Part shown: in pieces, positions 1 through 5,526 of the stretch
How the letters are laid out: each line of letters starts with the position of its first letter
How positions within the stretch are numbered: position 1 is the stretch's first letter
From: Bacilli bacterium
Lineage (GTDB): Bacteria > Bacillota_I > Bacilli_A > RF39 > UBA660
Direction of reading: 5' to 3'
NCBI GenBank assembly: GCA_900757295.1
Contig: CAAENH010000126.1
Coordinates: 1 to 5,526, forward strand
Length of the DNA: 5,526 nt
The notes under the pieces: generated by a model
Databases searched by the model: none
What the model was told of the DNA's origin: nothing
Seen by the model: only the letters and a program-made list of their open reading frames with translations
Program-made: the position numbers and the translations under genes

Positions 1-88
1 AAACTAATGAATGAACTAATATAATTATTATTCCAAGAATAGAAAATATTTGTATGAACATTTTTGGAAATATCTTTAATTTTTTCAT
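1..88 (-). CDS. vncS: VncS-like sensor histidine kinase, N-terminal fragment cut by the window edge
   Basis: Only the first 29 codons are inside the window; the rest lies beyond base 1. The visible protein starts MKKLKIFPKMFIQIF and continues into a hydrophobic stretch (about residues 11-29, SILGIIIILVHSLV). This is the usual short basic tail plus first transmembrane helix of Gram-positive two-component sensor kinases. The start ATG (88-86) overlaps the TGA of the response regulator in an ATGA arrangement. A GGAGAG ribosome binding site at 97-92 sits 5 bases ahead of it, counting from GGAG. The overlap implies translational coupling, so this should be the cognate kinase of the regulator. No sensor, HisKA or ATPase motif is visible, so the kinase call rests on context and the N-terminal pattern. 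The vncS symbol is inferred from the vex-vnc gene order. Confidence 0.8.
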   Translation of the reverse strand, partial: MKKLKIFPKMFIQIFSILGIIIILVHSLV

Positions 89-738
89 TTTCTCTCCAAT
101 TTATATCCTACATTTCTTACAGTAGTTATGCAGTCTAATTGTAATTTTTTTCTAAGTTCTTTTATATATACATCTATTACTCGATCATAAGGAATTTCTT
201 CGCTATCTTTCCATACATAATCAATAATTTGCATTCTTGTTAACACTTGTCCATTATTATCCAATAAACATTTTAATACTTCTAGTTCTTTTGCATTTAC
301 ATCTATTTCTTCACCATTTATTTTAGCTGTATAGCTATTAAAATTAACCGTTAGATTCTTATATTCAAACTTCTCTAAATGTCCATAATTCTTCTTAATC
401 AAAGAATCTATTCTAACCTTTAAGACTGGCAATGAAAATGGCTTTTCTACATATCCATCTGCTAAATTAGTAAATGCATCAATTTTATATTCTTCATCAC
501 TAAATGCCGTCAAGATTAGAATTGGTAAATTGCTTTTCTTTCTAATTTCTTTCAACACTTCTAAACCATTTATAAAAGGTATCTGAATGTCTAAGATAAC
601 CAAATTTATATCGCTATTAAATTTTGACAAGGCTTCTCTTCCATCTTTAGCTTGAATAACAGTATATCCAAATTCCAAAAGATATTCACTTATTCCCTCT
701 CTGATCATATTATCATCTTCAACAATTAATATTTTCAT
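85..738 (-). CDS. vncR: VncR-like response regulator, OmpR/PhoB family
   Basis: A DNA-binding response regulator of 217 residues, the normal size for the family. The receiver domain (about 1-115) has the acidic pair D8-D9, the phosphoacceptor D50 in LVILDIQIP, T77 in LILTA and K99 in EKP. A winged-helix effector domain follows (about 125-215), with the NAKELEVL segment, the DRVIDVYIKELRKKL recognition-helix region and the TVRNVGYKLE wing. It should be phosphorylated by the kinase that overlaps its 3' end by 4 bases and bind DNA as a dimer. The sequence closely resembles pneumococcal VncR as I recall it. ATG 738 was chosen because GGAGG (748-744) lies 5 bases upstream. A GTG at 750 opens the same frame but forms part of that ribosome binding site, so it is not the start. 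A separate promoter lies directly upstream. Confidence 0.93.
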   Translation of the reverse strand: MKILIVEDDNMIREGISEYLLEFGYTVIQAKDGREALSKFNSDINLVILDIQIPFINGLEVLKEIRKKSNLPILILTAFSDEEYKIDAFTNLADGYVEKPFSLPVLKVRIDSLIKKNYGHLEKFEYKNLTVNFNSYTAKINGEEIDVNAKELEVLKCLLDNNGQVLTRMQIIDYVWKDSEEIPYDRVIDVYIKELRKKLQLDCITTVRNVGYKLERK

Positions 739-743
739 AAATA

Positions 744-748
744 CCTCC
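744..748 (-). promoter_or_regulatory. Ribosome binding site that fixes the response regulator start
   Basis: A perfect GGAGG read on the minus strand, 5 bases before ATG 738. It overlaps the in-frame GTG at 750, which rules out the longer 221-residue reading. Confidence 0.85.
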
Positions 749-768
749 ACTTAAGCCTATACACTTAT

Positions 769-797
769 ATTATACAGCATATTATTTGATATTTAAA
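769..797 (-). promoter_or_regulatory. Sigma-A-type promoter for the two-component genes
   Basis: A perfect TATAAT -10 box (774-769) is preceded by TG and by TTTAAA at 797-792 with a 17-base spacer. TTTAAA matches 4 of 6 bases of TTGACA. Transcription would begin near 762-764 and leave a leader of roughly 25 bases before ATG 738. It sits just downstream of the transporter operon's terminator, so the regulator and kinase can be expressed independently of the transporter. The -10 is strong and the -35 is weak, which would fit a promoter helped by an activator, possibly the regulator itself (inference). Confidence 0.65.
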
Positions 798-800
798 AGC

Positions 801-837
801 AAAAAAATTTTTGGTGCTAAAAAGCACCAAAAATTTT
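801..837 (-). terminator. Rho-independent terminator of the vex operon
   Basis: A perfect 15-bp inverted repeat (arms 804-818 and 823-837, each AAAATTTTTGGTGCT or its complement) encloses a 4-base loop. On the minus strand the stem runs into seven T residues (807-801). The GC core GGTGCT/AGCACC gives stability, and the AT flanks supply both the A-run and the T-run. The structure is therefore symmetric and could also stop plus-strand transcription. The outer stem overlaps the stop codon of the last transporter gene (838-836). Confidence 0.9.
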
Positions 838-2212
838 ATTTATTGTCAATTAATAATTCTTTTGGATTCCTTCTTAATATATTGAATGAAGAAATAATCA
901 ATGATACAAGAAGTACTAAACTCATAAATATAACTACATAAATTATGAATTTAGGTAATACATTTATATCTAAACTTGATAATGTCTTGTTAAATCCTTC
1001 AGCTTCTGCCCCACCACCTAATTGGCTAGATGCAGCTTGTCTAGCTATTTGTTTAGCTATATCACCAGTAACCTTATTCAATATATTATTCCCAAGCTTA
1101 TCAGCTGTATATTGAGCTAAGAAATAAGAACCAACGAATGCGGGGATTGATATAAATACCATCTCAATTAGGAATTGACCAAAAATTTCTAATTTTGATA
1201 TACCTAATGATAGTAATACTGCTATTTCTTTCTTTCTAGCATTCATCCATAAGAATAATAATAATGAAACTACAATTCCTGCAAATATTAATGAGCCAAC
1301 AAATAATTTATTTGAAATTGAGTAGATACCTGATATAGATTGTTGTAATGCAGGGTAATTTGATGAACTTTTAATCAAATTATATTCTCTCCAATTTATA
1401 TCTAATTTCCCAAGATCTTTTATTACACTATCAAGATTCTTATCACCTTTTACAAAGAATGTTGCATCTTGGTATACAGCTGTATCTTCTGTATTACCAT
1501 AAACTTTAGCAGCTGTATGAACATCAGTGATTAATGTATTTTCGTATAGTTCCTGTGCTGCACTTACTCCACCACTATTATGCCCATCGAATAGACCTTT
1601 AATTTCTACTTCTACTGTTTCATCTGCACCTTTCTCATTATCAGCATCAAATAAATTAGATTTTATTTTTATCTTATCTCCAACTTTAAGATTATTTTTT
1701 TCAGCTAAATCTTTATGCATTAAGATTTTATTTTTATCTTCATTTTCTAAATGCTTTCCTTCTACTAATTTATATGCTTCTGATACAAATTTTGTTTCTT
1801 TTGATGAGTCATTAACCCCAGTTAACATAACTGTTCTTTTGAAATTCTTCGCTCTTTCAGGCGATTGATTCGCAAGAGTCTCTGAAGTTTCAATAATATC
1901 ATAATCAACTAAATCTGCAACACTGTTTATTCTTTTTACATAGGAGTCTATACTATCTGTTTGAGCTATCTTTTTAATATCTTCACCTTTTACATTTCCT
2001 CCACCTCTAGGTGTTCCTGGATTTACTTGTCTATTTATCTCCATAGAAAAACTATTTGTTATATTAGCTAATGTTTCTTTTGAAGCTCTGTCCGTAGCAT
2101 CTTTAATAGATAAACTTATAAGACTTAAAGTTGACATAGCCAAAATAACTAACATAATAATTATTGATTTTAAGCTTTTTCTAGTTATATAAGCAAATGC
2201 ATTTTTTATCAT
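836..2212 (-). CDS. vex3: Vex3-like ABC transporter permease (FtsX/MacB type)
   Basis: A 458-residue integral membrane permease with the FtsX/MacB layout. TM1 spans about 15-36, a large extracellular domain about 40-300, and TM2 about 302-324, TM3 about 342-367 and TM4 about 421-444. The cytoplasmic loop after TM2 (NARKKEIAVLLSLGIS) is the typical FtsX-domain coupling segment that contacts the ATPase. The NPGTPRGGGNVKGEDIKKI segment, the VEGKHL...KILMHKDLA region and the GGGAEAEG loop between TM3 and TM4 match pneumococcal Vex3 as I recall it. ATG 2212 follows GGAGG (2224-2220) by 7 bases. The gene lies 21 bases after the ATPase and is the last of the operon, with a terminator on its stop codon. 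Its N-terminus (MIKNAFAYITRK) nearly repeats that of the other permease, so the two are paralogues likely to form a heterodimer. The transported substrate is unknown. Confidence 0.92.
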   Translation of the reverse strand: MIKNAFAYITRKSLKSIIIMLVILAMSTLSLISLSIKDATDRASKETLANITNSFSMEINRQVNPGTPRGGGNVKGEDIKKIAQTDSIDSYVKRINSVADLVDYDIIETSETLANQSPERAKNFKRTVMLTGVNDSSKETKFVSEAYKLVEGKHLENEDKNKILMHKDLAEKNNLKVGDKIKIKSNLFDADNEKGADETVEVEIKGLFDGHNSGGVSAAQELYENTLITDVHTAAKVYGNTEDTAVYQDATFFVKGDKNLDSVIKDLGKLDINWREYNLIKSSSNYPALQQSISGIYSISNKLFVGSLIFAGIVVSLLLFLWMNARKKEIAVLLSLGISKLEIFGQFLIEMVFISIPAFVGSYFLAQYTADKLGNNILNKVTGDIAKQIARQAASSQLGGGAEAEGFNKTLSSLDINVLPKFIIYVVIFMSLVLLVSLIISSFNILRRNPKELLIDNK

Positions 2213-2233
2213 TATTCAACCTCCAAATTCATT

Positions 2234-2869
2234 TTATTTTACTTTTTTTAACTTCTTACCACTTAGCTCTAAAATGATATCCGCAGAATCTGCTGCTTCC
2301 TTACTATGTGTTACAACTATTACACATTTATTCCTTTCTTTAGCTAATGTCTTTAATATATTAATTATTTCTCCGGCAGTAACACTATCCAGATTACCAG
2401 TAGGCTCATCAGCCAGTATTATTGGAGCATCTGATACCAATGCTCTGGCAATAGCTACTCTTTGCTGCTGTCCACCAGATAATTTCATAACATTTCTTTT
2501 TATTTGTTTTTTATCTAAGCCTAGTTCAAACAAGATACTTTCATCTGCTGATTTATTCACTAATCTAATATTTTCAATCGGCGATAAATAATCTATTAAA
2601 TTATAGTTTTGAAATACTAAAGATATATTATTTTTTCTATGATTACTATATCCTTTCTTTTGTATATCTTCATTCTTAAACAATATTTGTCCTGTTTTAG
2701 GTTTATCGAGTCCAGCAAGTAAGGAAAGAAGTGTAGATTTTCCTGCTCCTGACTTTCCTACTATCGCATAAAACTTCCCAAGTTCAAATTTTTGATTTAC
2801 TCCTGACAAAACTTTTTCTTTAGAATTGGCATAACTATATGATACATTCTTTATTTCTAATATTTCCAT
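2234..2869 (-). CDS. vex2: Vex2-like ABC transporter ATPase
   Basis: The cytoplasmic nucleotide-binding subunit, 211 residues from the preferred start, of the LolD/MacB-type class that pairs with FtsX permeases. All ATPase motifs are intact: Walker A GKSGAGKST (38-46), Q-loop Q87 in LVFQNYNLIDYL, signature LSGGQ (130-134), Walker B IILADE with catalytic E155, D-loop NLD (159-161) and switch histidine H188. It would hydrolyse ATP to drive conformational change in the flanking permeases. The sequence, including GYSNHRKNNISLVFQ and IENIRLVNK, strongly recalls pneumococcal Vex2. Two adjacent ATGs exist (2872 and 2869). AGGAG (2880-2876) lies 3 bases from the first and 6 from the second, so 2869 is preferred. 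That site overlaps the stop codon of the upstream permease (2881-2879), which suggests translational coupling. Confidence 0.95.
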   Translation of the reverse strand: MEILEIKNVSYSYANSKEKVLSGVNQKFELGKFYAIVGKSGAGKSTLLSLLAGLDKPKTGQILFKNEDIQKKGYSNHRKNNISLVFQNYNLIDYLSPIENIRLVNKSADESILFELGLDKKQIKRNVMKLSGGQQQRVAIARALVSDAPIILADEPTGNLDSVTAGEIINILKTLAKERNKCVIVVTHSKEAADSADIILELSGKKLKKVK

Positions 2870-2875
2870 CATTTT

Positions 2876-2880
2876 CTCCT
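2876..2880 (-). promoter_or_regulatory. Ribosome binding site of the ATPase gene, overlapping the upstream stop codon
   Basis: AGGAG on the minus strand shares bases with the TAG (2881-2879) of the upstream permease. It favours ATG 2869 (6-base gap) over ATG 2872 (3-base gap). A ribosome ending the permease would sit on the initiation site. Confidence 0.7.
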
Positions 2881-4153
2881 AACTTATTTTTGATAATATT
2901 TCTTTAGGCTTCTTGATTAATATTAATGAAGAAGCAAATACAACTGATAAAACAATAATACTTATTAATATTAAATAACTTTGTCCAAGTATTGTAATAT
3001 TTAACATAAAACTATCATTTATTAAACTTCCACCAGAAATCATTGAGTCCTCTGAGTTAACGATTCCACCTGCAATTACTTTTAGTAATACATTTCCTAA
3101 AAATAAGGAAGATATTATACTTGGTATCGATATGAATAATAACTCGAATATAAATTGCATTATAATATGTATCTTAGATGTTCCAATAGATAAAAATATA
3201 CCTATTTCATAAATTCTTTCTCTTAACCATAGAATCAAGATTAATGAAAGAACAACCATCCCACCTAACATAATAGAATAAGTCATTATTTTTATTATAT
3301 GTTTTATTCCACTCACTGACTCTAAAGACTCTTCAAACGCCTTAGAATCTTTTTCAACAAAATACTTTGACTCATCAATTTTAAGCTCTTTCAATTTGTT
3401 TAAGGCTAAGTCTGTAGATTCTGCACTACCAGAATACATTAAAATTTTATTTGCAATTTTATTATTATCTGATTTATTTAATATCTCTTGGCTTGTTGAA
3501 TAATCTACAAACACCATATTTTCACTAAAATCAGAAGATAATCCTGTATATGTTTCCTGTTTTTTACCAGAAAAGCTCCCTATAATTTTAAATTTATGAC
3601 TTTTTATTTTTCCACTTTTTTCAATATCTAGTAATTCAAGATCAACTTCATCACCTAATTTTAGATTGTTTTGTTTAGCAAATTCTTCATGAACAATAAT
3701 TGAATCCTTATCATTTTCTCCTATATTTTTACCTTCTTTAATTGTAAATACTCCACTACTAAATAAAATATTTCTTTTAGTATTATTTGTAGCTTCGAGT
3801 GAAACAACATTCTTAAATTCGTCAGATAAATCTTCTCTATTTATTTTTTGTTCCCCGCTAATTACTTTAGCATCTTTTAGTTTTGCTAATCCGTCATATT
3901 GAATTATTGTTTCTTCAATTTCTTTTAATTTTTCAATATCCTTAAATTGATTAACATTAAAATATTTACCATCTTTTTTTGTTATTGATATTGAAGAATT
4001 AGAACTTTCGTATAAAGTCTTTTCTATTTCATTGCTTGATTTCATTATTGTTAAACAAGAATACAAACAAGAAAGAACTATTGTTAAAATAACAAAAATA
4101 ATAAATGTTCTATTTTTTTTTCTTGTAATGTATGCTATTGCGTTTTTTATCAC
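2879..4153 (-). CDS. vex1: Vex1-like ABC transporter permease (FtsX/MacB type)
   Basis: A 424-residue membrane permease, the first gene of the three-gene operon. TM1 spans about 16-36 (FIIFVILTIVLSCLYSCLTIM), followed by an extracellular domain to about 280. TM2 spans about 286-309, TM3 about 331-356 and TM4 about 392-414. The post-TM2 loop (RERIYEIGIFLSIGTSK) is the FtsX coupling segment. The motifs SSISITKK, SGKKQETYTGLSSDFSENMVF and VHEEFAKQNNLKLGDEVDL match my recollection of pneumococcal Vex1. It should dimerise with the second permease around the ATPase. The start is GTG 4153: no ATG precedes it in frame before a TAA at 4183-4181, and the product then begins MIKNAIAYITRK, like its paralogue. 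AGGAG lies a rather long 12 bases upstream, so initiation may be modest. Codons 11-14 contain a run of nine A residues. I found no convincing promoter upstream. Confidence 0.9.
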   Translation of the reverse strand: MIKNAIAYITRKKNRTFIIFVILTIVLSCLYSCLTIMKSSNEIEKTLYESSNSSISITKKDGKYFNVNQFKDIEKLKEIEETIIQYDGLAKLKDAKVISGEQKINREDLSDEFKNVVSLEATNNTKRNILFSSGVFTIKEGKNIGENDKDSIIVHEEFAKQNNLKLGDEVDLELLDIEKSGKIKSHKFKIIGSFSGKKQETYTGLSSDFSENMVFVDYSTSQEILNKSDNNKIANKILMYSGSAESTDLALNKLKELKIDESKYFVEKDSKAFEESLESVSGIKHIIKIMTYSIMLGGMVVLSLILILWLRERIYEIGIFLSIGTSKIHIIMQFIFELLFISIPSIISSLFLGNVLLKVIAGGIVNSEDSMISGGSLINDSFMLNITILGQSYLILISIIVLSVVFASSLILIKKPKEILSKIS

Positions 4154-4165
4154 TTTTCTAATAAG

Positions 4166-4170
4166 CTCCT
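4166..4170 (-). promoter_or_regulatory. Ribosome binding site for the GTG-started first permease
   Basis: AGGAG, inside AGAGAGGAGC, is the only purine-rich site before the permease. It is 12 bases from GTG 4153, longer than the 5-7 bases seen at the other genes here. An ATT at 4162-4160 would be closer but is a very poor initiator. Confidence 0.55.
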
Positions 4171-4191
4171 CTCTATTTTTTTATTCCACAA

Positions 4192-4552
4192 CTAATTGTA
4201 TGCATTTTTGCATCGTCCACATCTGATACATTCTAGATGATTACAATTTTCAACTGGATCTATATTCATTTAGCAAACTTTTTCACATTACCGCAACTGA
4301 TGCACTTTTCTTCGTCTAGTCTATGCCTGAATACTGAAATTGGGCTAATAACTGAATAAATAGCTTCCAAAGTCCAAGCATACCAATTGGACTAATAAGC
4401 TTACAAAAATATGGAGACCCTTGTCCTAAAATATCAACTAAAAATAGAGGAAGTATTATTACAAATACAATCAATATTATATATTTCAATTTTCTCAAAT
4501 TCTTATCAAGCTTAAATGTCTCAATTTTTTTAATTCTATCCAATTCCAACAC
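4192..4552 (-). pseudogene. Decayed membrane 4Fe-4S (NapH-like) protein gene
   Basis: Pieces of a membrane-bound 4Fe-4S protein appear in three frames. From 4552 to about 4377 the frame reads DRIKKIETFKLDKNLRKLKY, then a transmembrane helix (IILIVFVIILPLFLV), then GQGSPYFCKLISPIGML, where the family normally has a cysteine in an ICPxG motif. From about 4362 another frame gives AIYSVISPISVFRHRLDEEKCISCG, the family's second half leading into the first ferredoxin cluster. From 4269 a third frame gives MNIDPVENC, then the second cluster CIRCGRC, and stops at 4194-4192. The roughly 50 residues usual between the two membrane CPxG motifs are missing, as is the N-terminal third. The first cluster has lost its third cysteine (GTG where TGT is expected). 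A conventional 78-codon ORF covers 4552-4316, but its last 19 codons are out of frame with the family and it should not be treated as a real protein. The parent probably passed electrons at the membrane. Confidence 0.8.
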
Positions 4553-4699
4553 ACTCCAAGCAAATTCTTATTGCCTTCTCCAATTCAACTCTAGTCGCTC
4601 CATGACTATATCCATAGTAAGTCACAGTCATATTAATAAAGACAATTACTAAAGAGAAAGTACGGCCTTTTTAAAACTAATTAACCATATACCTTTCAC
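4536..4699 (-). pseudogene. Decayed CD1871A-type CXXC small membrane protein
   Basis: The frame from 4670 to the TAG at 4538-4536 reads GRTFSLVIVFINMTV, then YYGYSHGATRVELEKAIR, then ICLECVGIG. The ending, with its CLEC pair and terminal GIG, is the hallmark of the CD1871A family of about 45-residue CXXC proteins: one membrane helix, then KAIxICLECxGIG. There is no clean start. A GTG at 4699 opens MKGIWLISFKKAVLSL but hits TAG at 4651-4649, in a different frame from the conserved tail. An ATG at 4688 is in frame but meets TAG and TAA within six codons. One frameshift, or two nonsense changes, would explain this. The gene sits between redoxin and 4Fe-4S remnants, an order I recall from intact clusters in anaerobic Firmicutes. 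Its stop overlaps the truncated front of the 4Fe-4S remnant, marking a deletion between them. Confidence 0.7.
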
Positions 4700-4709
4700 C
4701 GCTTTACAT

Positions 4710-5526
4710 TTACTTATTTTTTATTTTTGTTAATTCTTTTTCAATTACTCCCTTGTTTTCACCATTATCATCAACATTATCTGTAACAACACTAACAATA
4801 TTAAAACATTTAATTTTTATTTCGTTCTAAACCTCAACTAAATTTGGAATCTCTTTTACACAAACTTTACGCTAAATTGTAAATACGTTTACCATACTTC
4901 TCAAAATATTTACTTGTAAAATCCTAACCATTTATGTCTTTTAGTAATAGTTTACGTAAATTCCTAACTGATTATTTTTTAAATGCTTCTGTATTTTCTA
5001 AATCAGTTTTTTCTGATAGAACAAAACCGTTTTTAGGACGTTCTTTTTTTTCTATAATTTGAATCTCAGTTTTTTTAAATTCATTCAGAAGTTTAATTTC
5101 AGATTCGCTGTTCGTACTAAAATAGCAATCGTATTTTCCATCACTTGAAACTCCTATTTTAGTATGAGTATCACATTTTGTCATTTTAGATATTTTTTCT
5201 TCTGCTGTATTTTTTTCAAATATACCAATAGTTCCAATTCTTTTAAGCCCATTTTCCCATTTTTCATAACCACCTTCCTTTTTATCAACAACTGCTTTTT
5301 TTTGCTCTTTAGTCATTTTATTAAAAGTTAAAAAAGCATATTTTAATTCCTTATTTATAGGACTTTGATCATCTAACATCGCTATCTTTTTATCATTCAT
5401 ATACTTTTTAAATTTATTTGAAAGTTTAAATTTAAGGCCTAAATATTCATAAACATATTCTTTTTTTGTTTTTAAAGTATAATCTGACGGCTTAAATGTT
5501 GCATTTTTATCCTTTTTGTTAGTTGA
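4710..5526 (-). pseudogene. TlpA-like redoxin gene: open N-terminal part, wrecked thioredoxin domain; 5' end outside the window
   Basis: One frame is open from the window edge (5526) to TAA 4974-4972, 184 codons. It begins with a polar STNKKDKNATFKPSD segment like a lipoprotein linker, followed by a soluble domain (IAMLDDQSPINKELKYAFLTF, WENGLKRIGTIGIFEKNT, FVLSEKTDLENTEAFKK). I recall that domain ahead of thioredoxin domains in redoxin-family proteins of anaerobic cocci. The same frame continues past the stop as KDING, a second stop (4926-4924), then DFTSKYFEKY. A frameshift near 4895 leads to MVNVFTI, a stop at 4874-4872, RKVCVKEIPNLVEV, a stop at 4829-4827, NEIKIKCFNIVSVVTDNVDDNGENK and VIEKELTKIKNK, ending at TAA 4712-4710. 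The WCxxC active site reads stop-R-K-V-C. About a third of the thioredoxin fold is missing between NGENK and VIEKEL (near 4754-4749). The parent was probably an extracytoplasmic disulfide oxidoreductase. The N-terminal part may still be translated. Confidence 0.82.

Noticed and set aside
739..750. Longer response regulator starting at GTG 750
   Set aside because: The GTG lies within the GGAGG ribosome binding site for ATG 738, and family members begin at MKILIVEDD.
1527..1868. Plus-strand ORF of 113 codons inside the second permease gene
   Set aside because: It lies entirely antisense to a well-supported gene, has a Ser/Leu/Phe-rich composition typical of a complementary-frame shadow, and lacks a ribosome binding site.
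2274..2591. Plus-strand ORF of 105 codons inside the ATPase gene
   Set aside because: It is antisense to the conserved signature and Walker B region. Its openness follows from the codon pattern of the real gene.
4201..4214. Short inverted repeat ATGCA/TGCAT before the transporter operon, as an operator or terminator
   Set aside because: It has only five base pairs, lies within the coding remnant of the ferredoxin cluster and lacks a T-run. It is probably chance.
4032..4226. Plus-strand ORF of 64 codons over the start of the first permease
   Set aside because: It is antisense to the first transmembrane helix, so its hydrophobicity is a mirror effect. It has no supporting start signal.
4192..4269. 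A 25-codon ORF just upstream of the transporter operon, as a Pep27-like signal peptide gene
   Set aside because: It encodes MNIDPVENC and CIRCGRC, which is the second ferredoxin cluster of the broken 4Fe-4S gene. It has no ribosome binding site and no resemblance to a signalling peptide.
4316..4552. A 78-codon ORF with one transmembrane helix, as an independent small membrane protein
   Set aside because: Its first part matches the middle of the 4Fe-4S membrane protein family, and its last 19 codons are out of frame with that family's continuing text. It is a chance ORF within a pseudogene.

Overview
The window is very AT-rich, and every recognisable gene lies on the minus strand. Strong GGAGG-type ribosome binding sites, ATGA gene overlaps and the protein families point to a low-GC Gram-positive bacterium (Firmicutes sensu lato). 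The CD1871A-type CXXC protein, 4Fe-4S membrane protein and TlpA-like redoxin remnants suggest an anaerobe of the Clostridia/Tissierellia kind, for example Peptoniphilaceae. The genus is a guess from recall, not from a search.

Reading in the direction of transcription (high to low coordinates), positions 5526-4192 hold a decayed redox gene cluster. It consists of a TlpA/thioredoxin-like redoxin, then a small CD1871A-type CXXC membrane protein, then a membrane 4Fe-4S (NapH-like) protein. Nonsense codons, frameshifts and deletions break all three. The N-terminal 184 codons of the redoxin are the exception and remain open up to the window edge. This stretch would otherwise appear as two 'hypothetical' ORFs and about 500 bases of empty DNA.

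Positions 4153-836 hold an apparently intact three-gene ABC transporter operon: FtsX-type permease, ATPase, FtsX-type permease. Protein sequences and gene order match the pneumococcal Vex1-Vex2-Vex3 transporter as I remember it. A perfect 15-bp hairpin with a T-run ends the operon and overlaps the last stop codon.

Positions 797-1 hold a separate promoter, an OmpR-family response regulator (VncR-like) and, overlapping it by 4 bp, the first 29 codons of a sensor histidine kinase (VncS-like) that runs off the window. The locus therefore has the vex123-vncRS layout: a transporter and an adjacent two-component system that probably senses or responds to an extracellular compound, peptide or envelope stress. 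I find no Pep27-like peptide gene. I see no convincing entirely new system. The fossil redox cluster and the possible survival of the redoxin N-terminal domain are the least ordinary parts.
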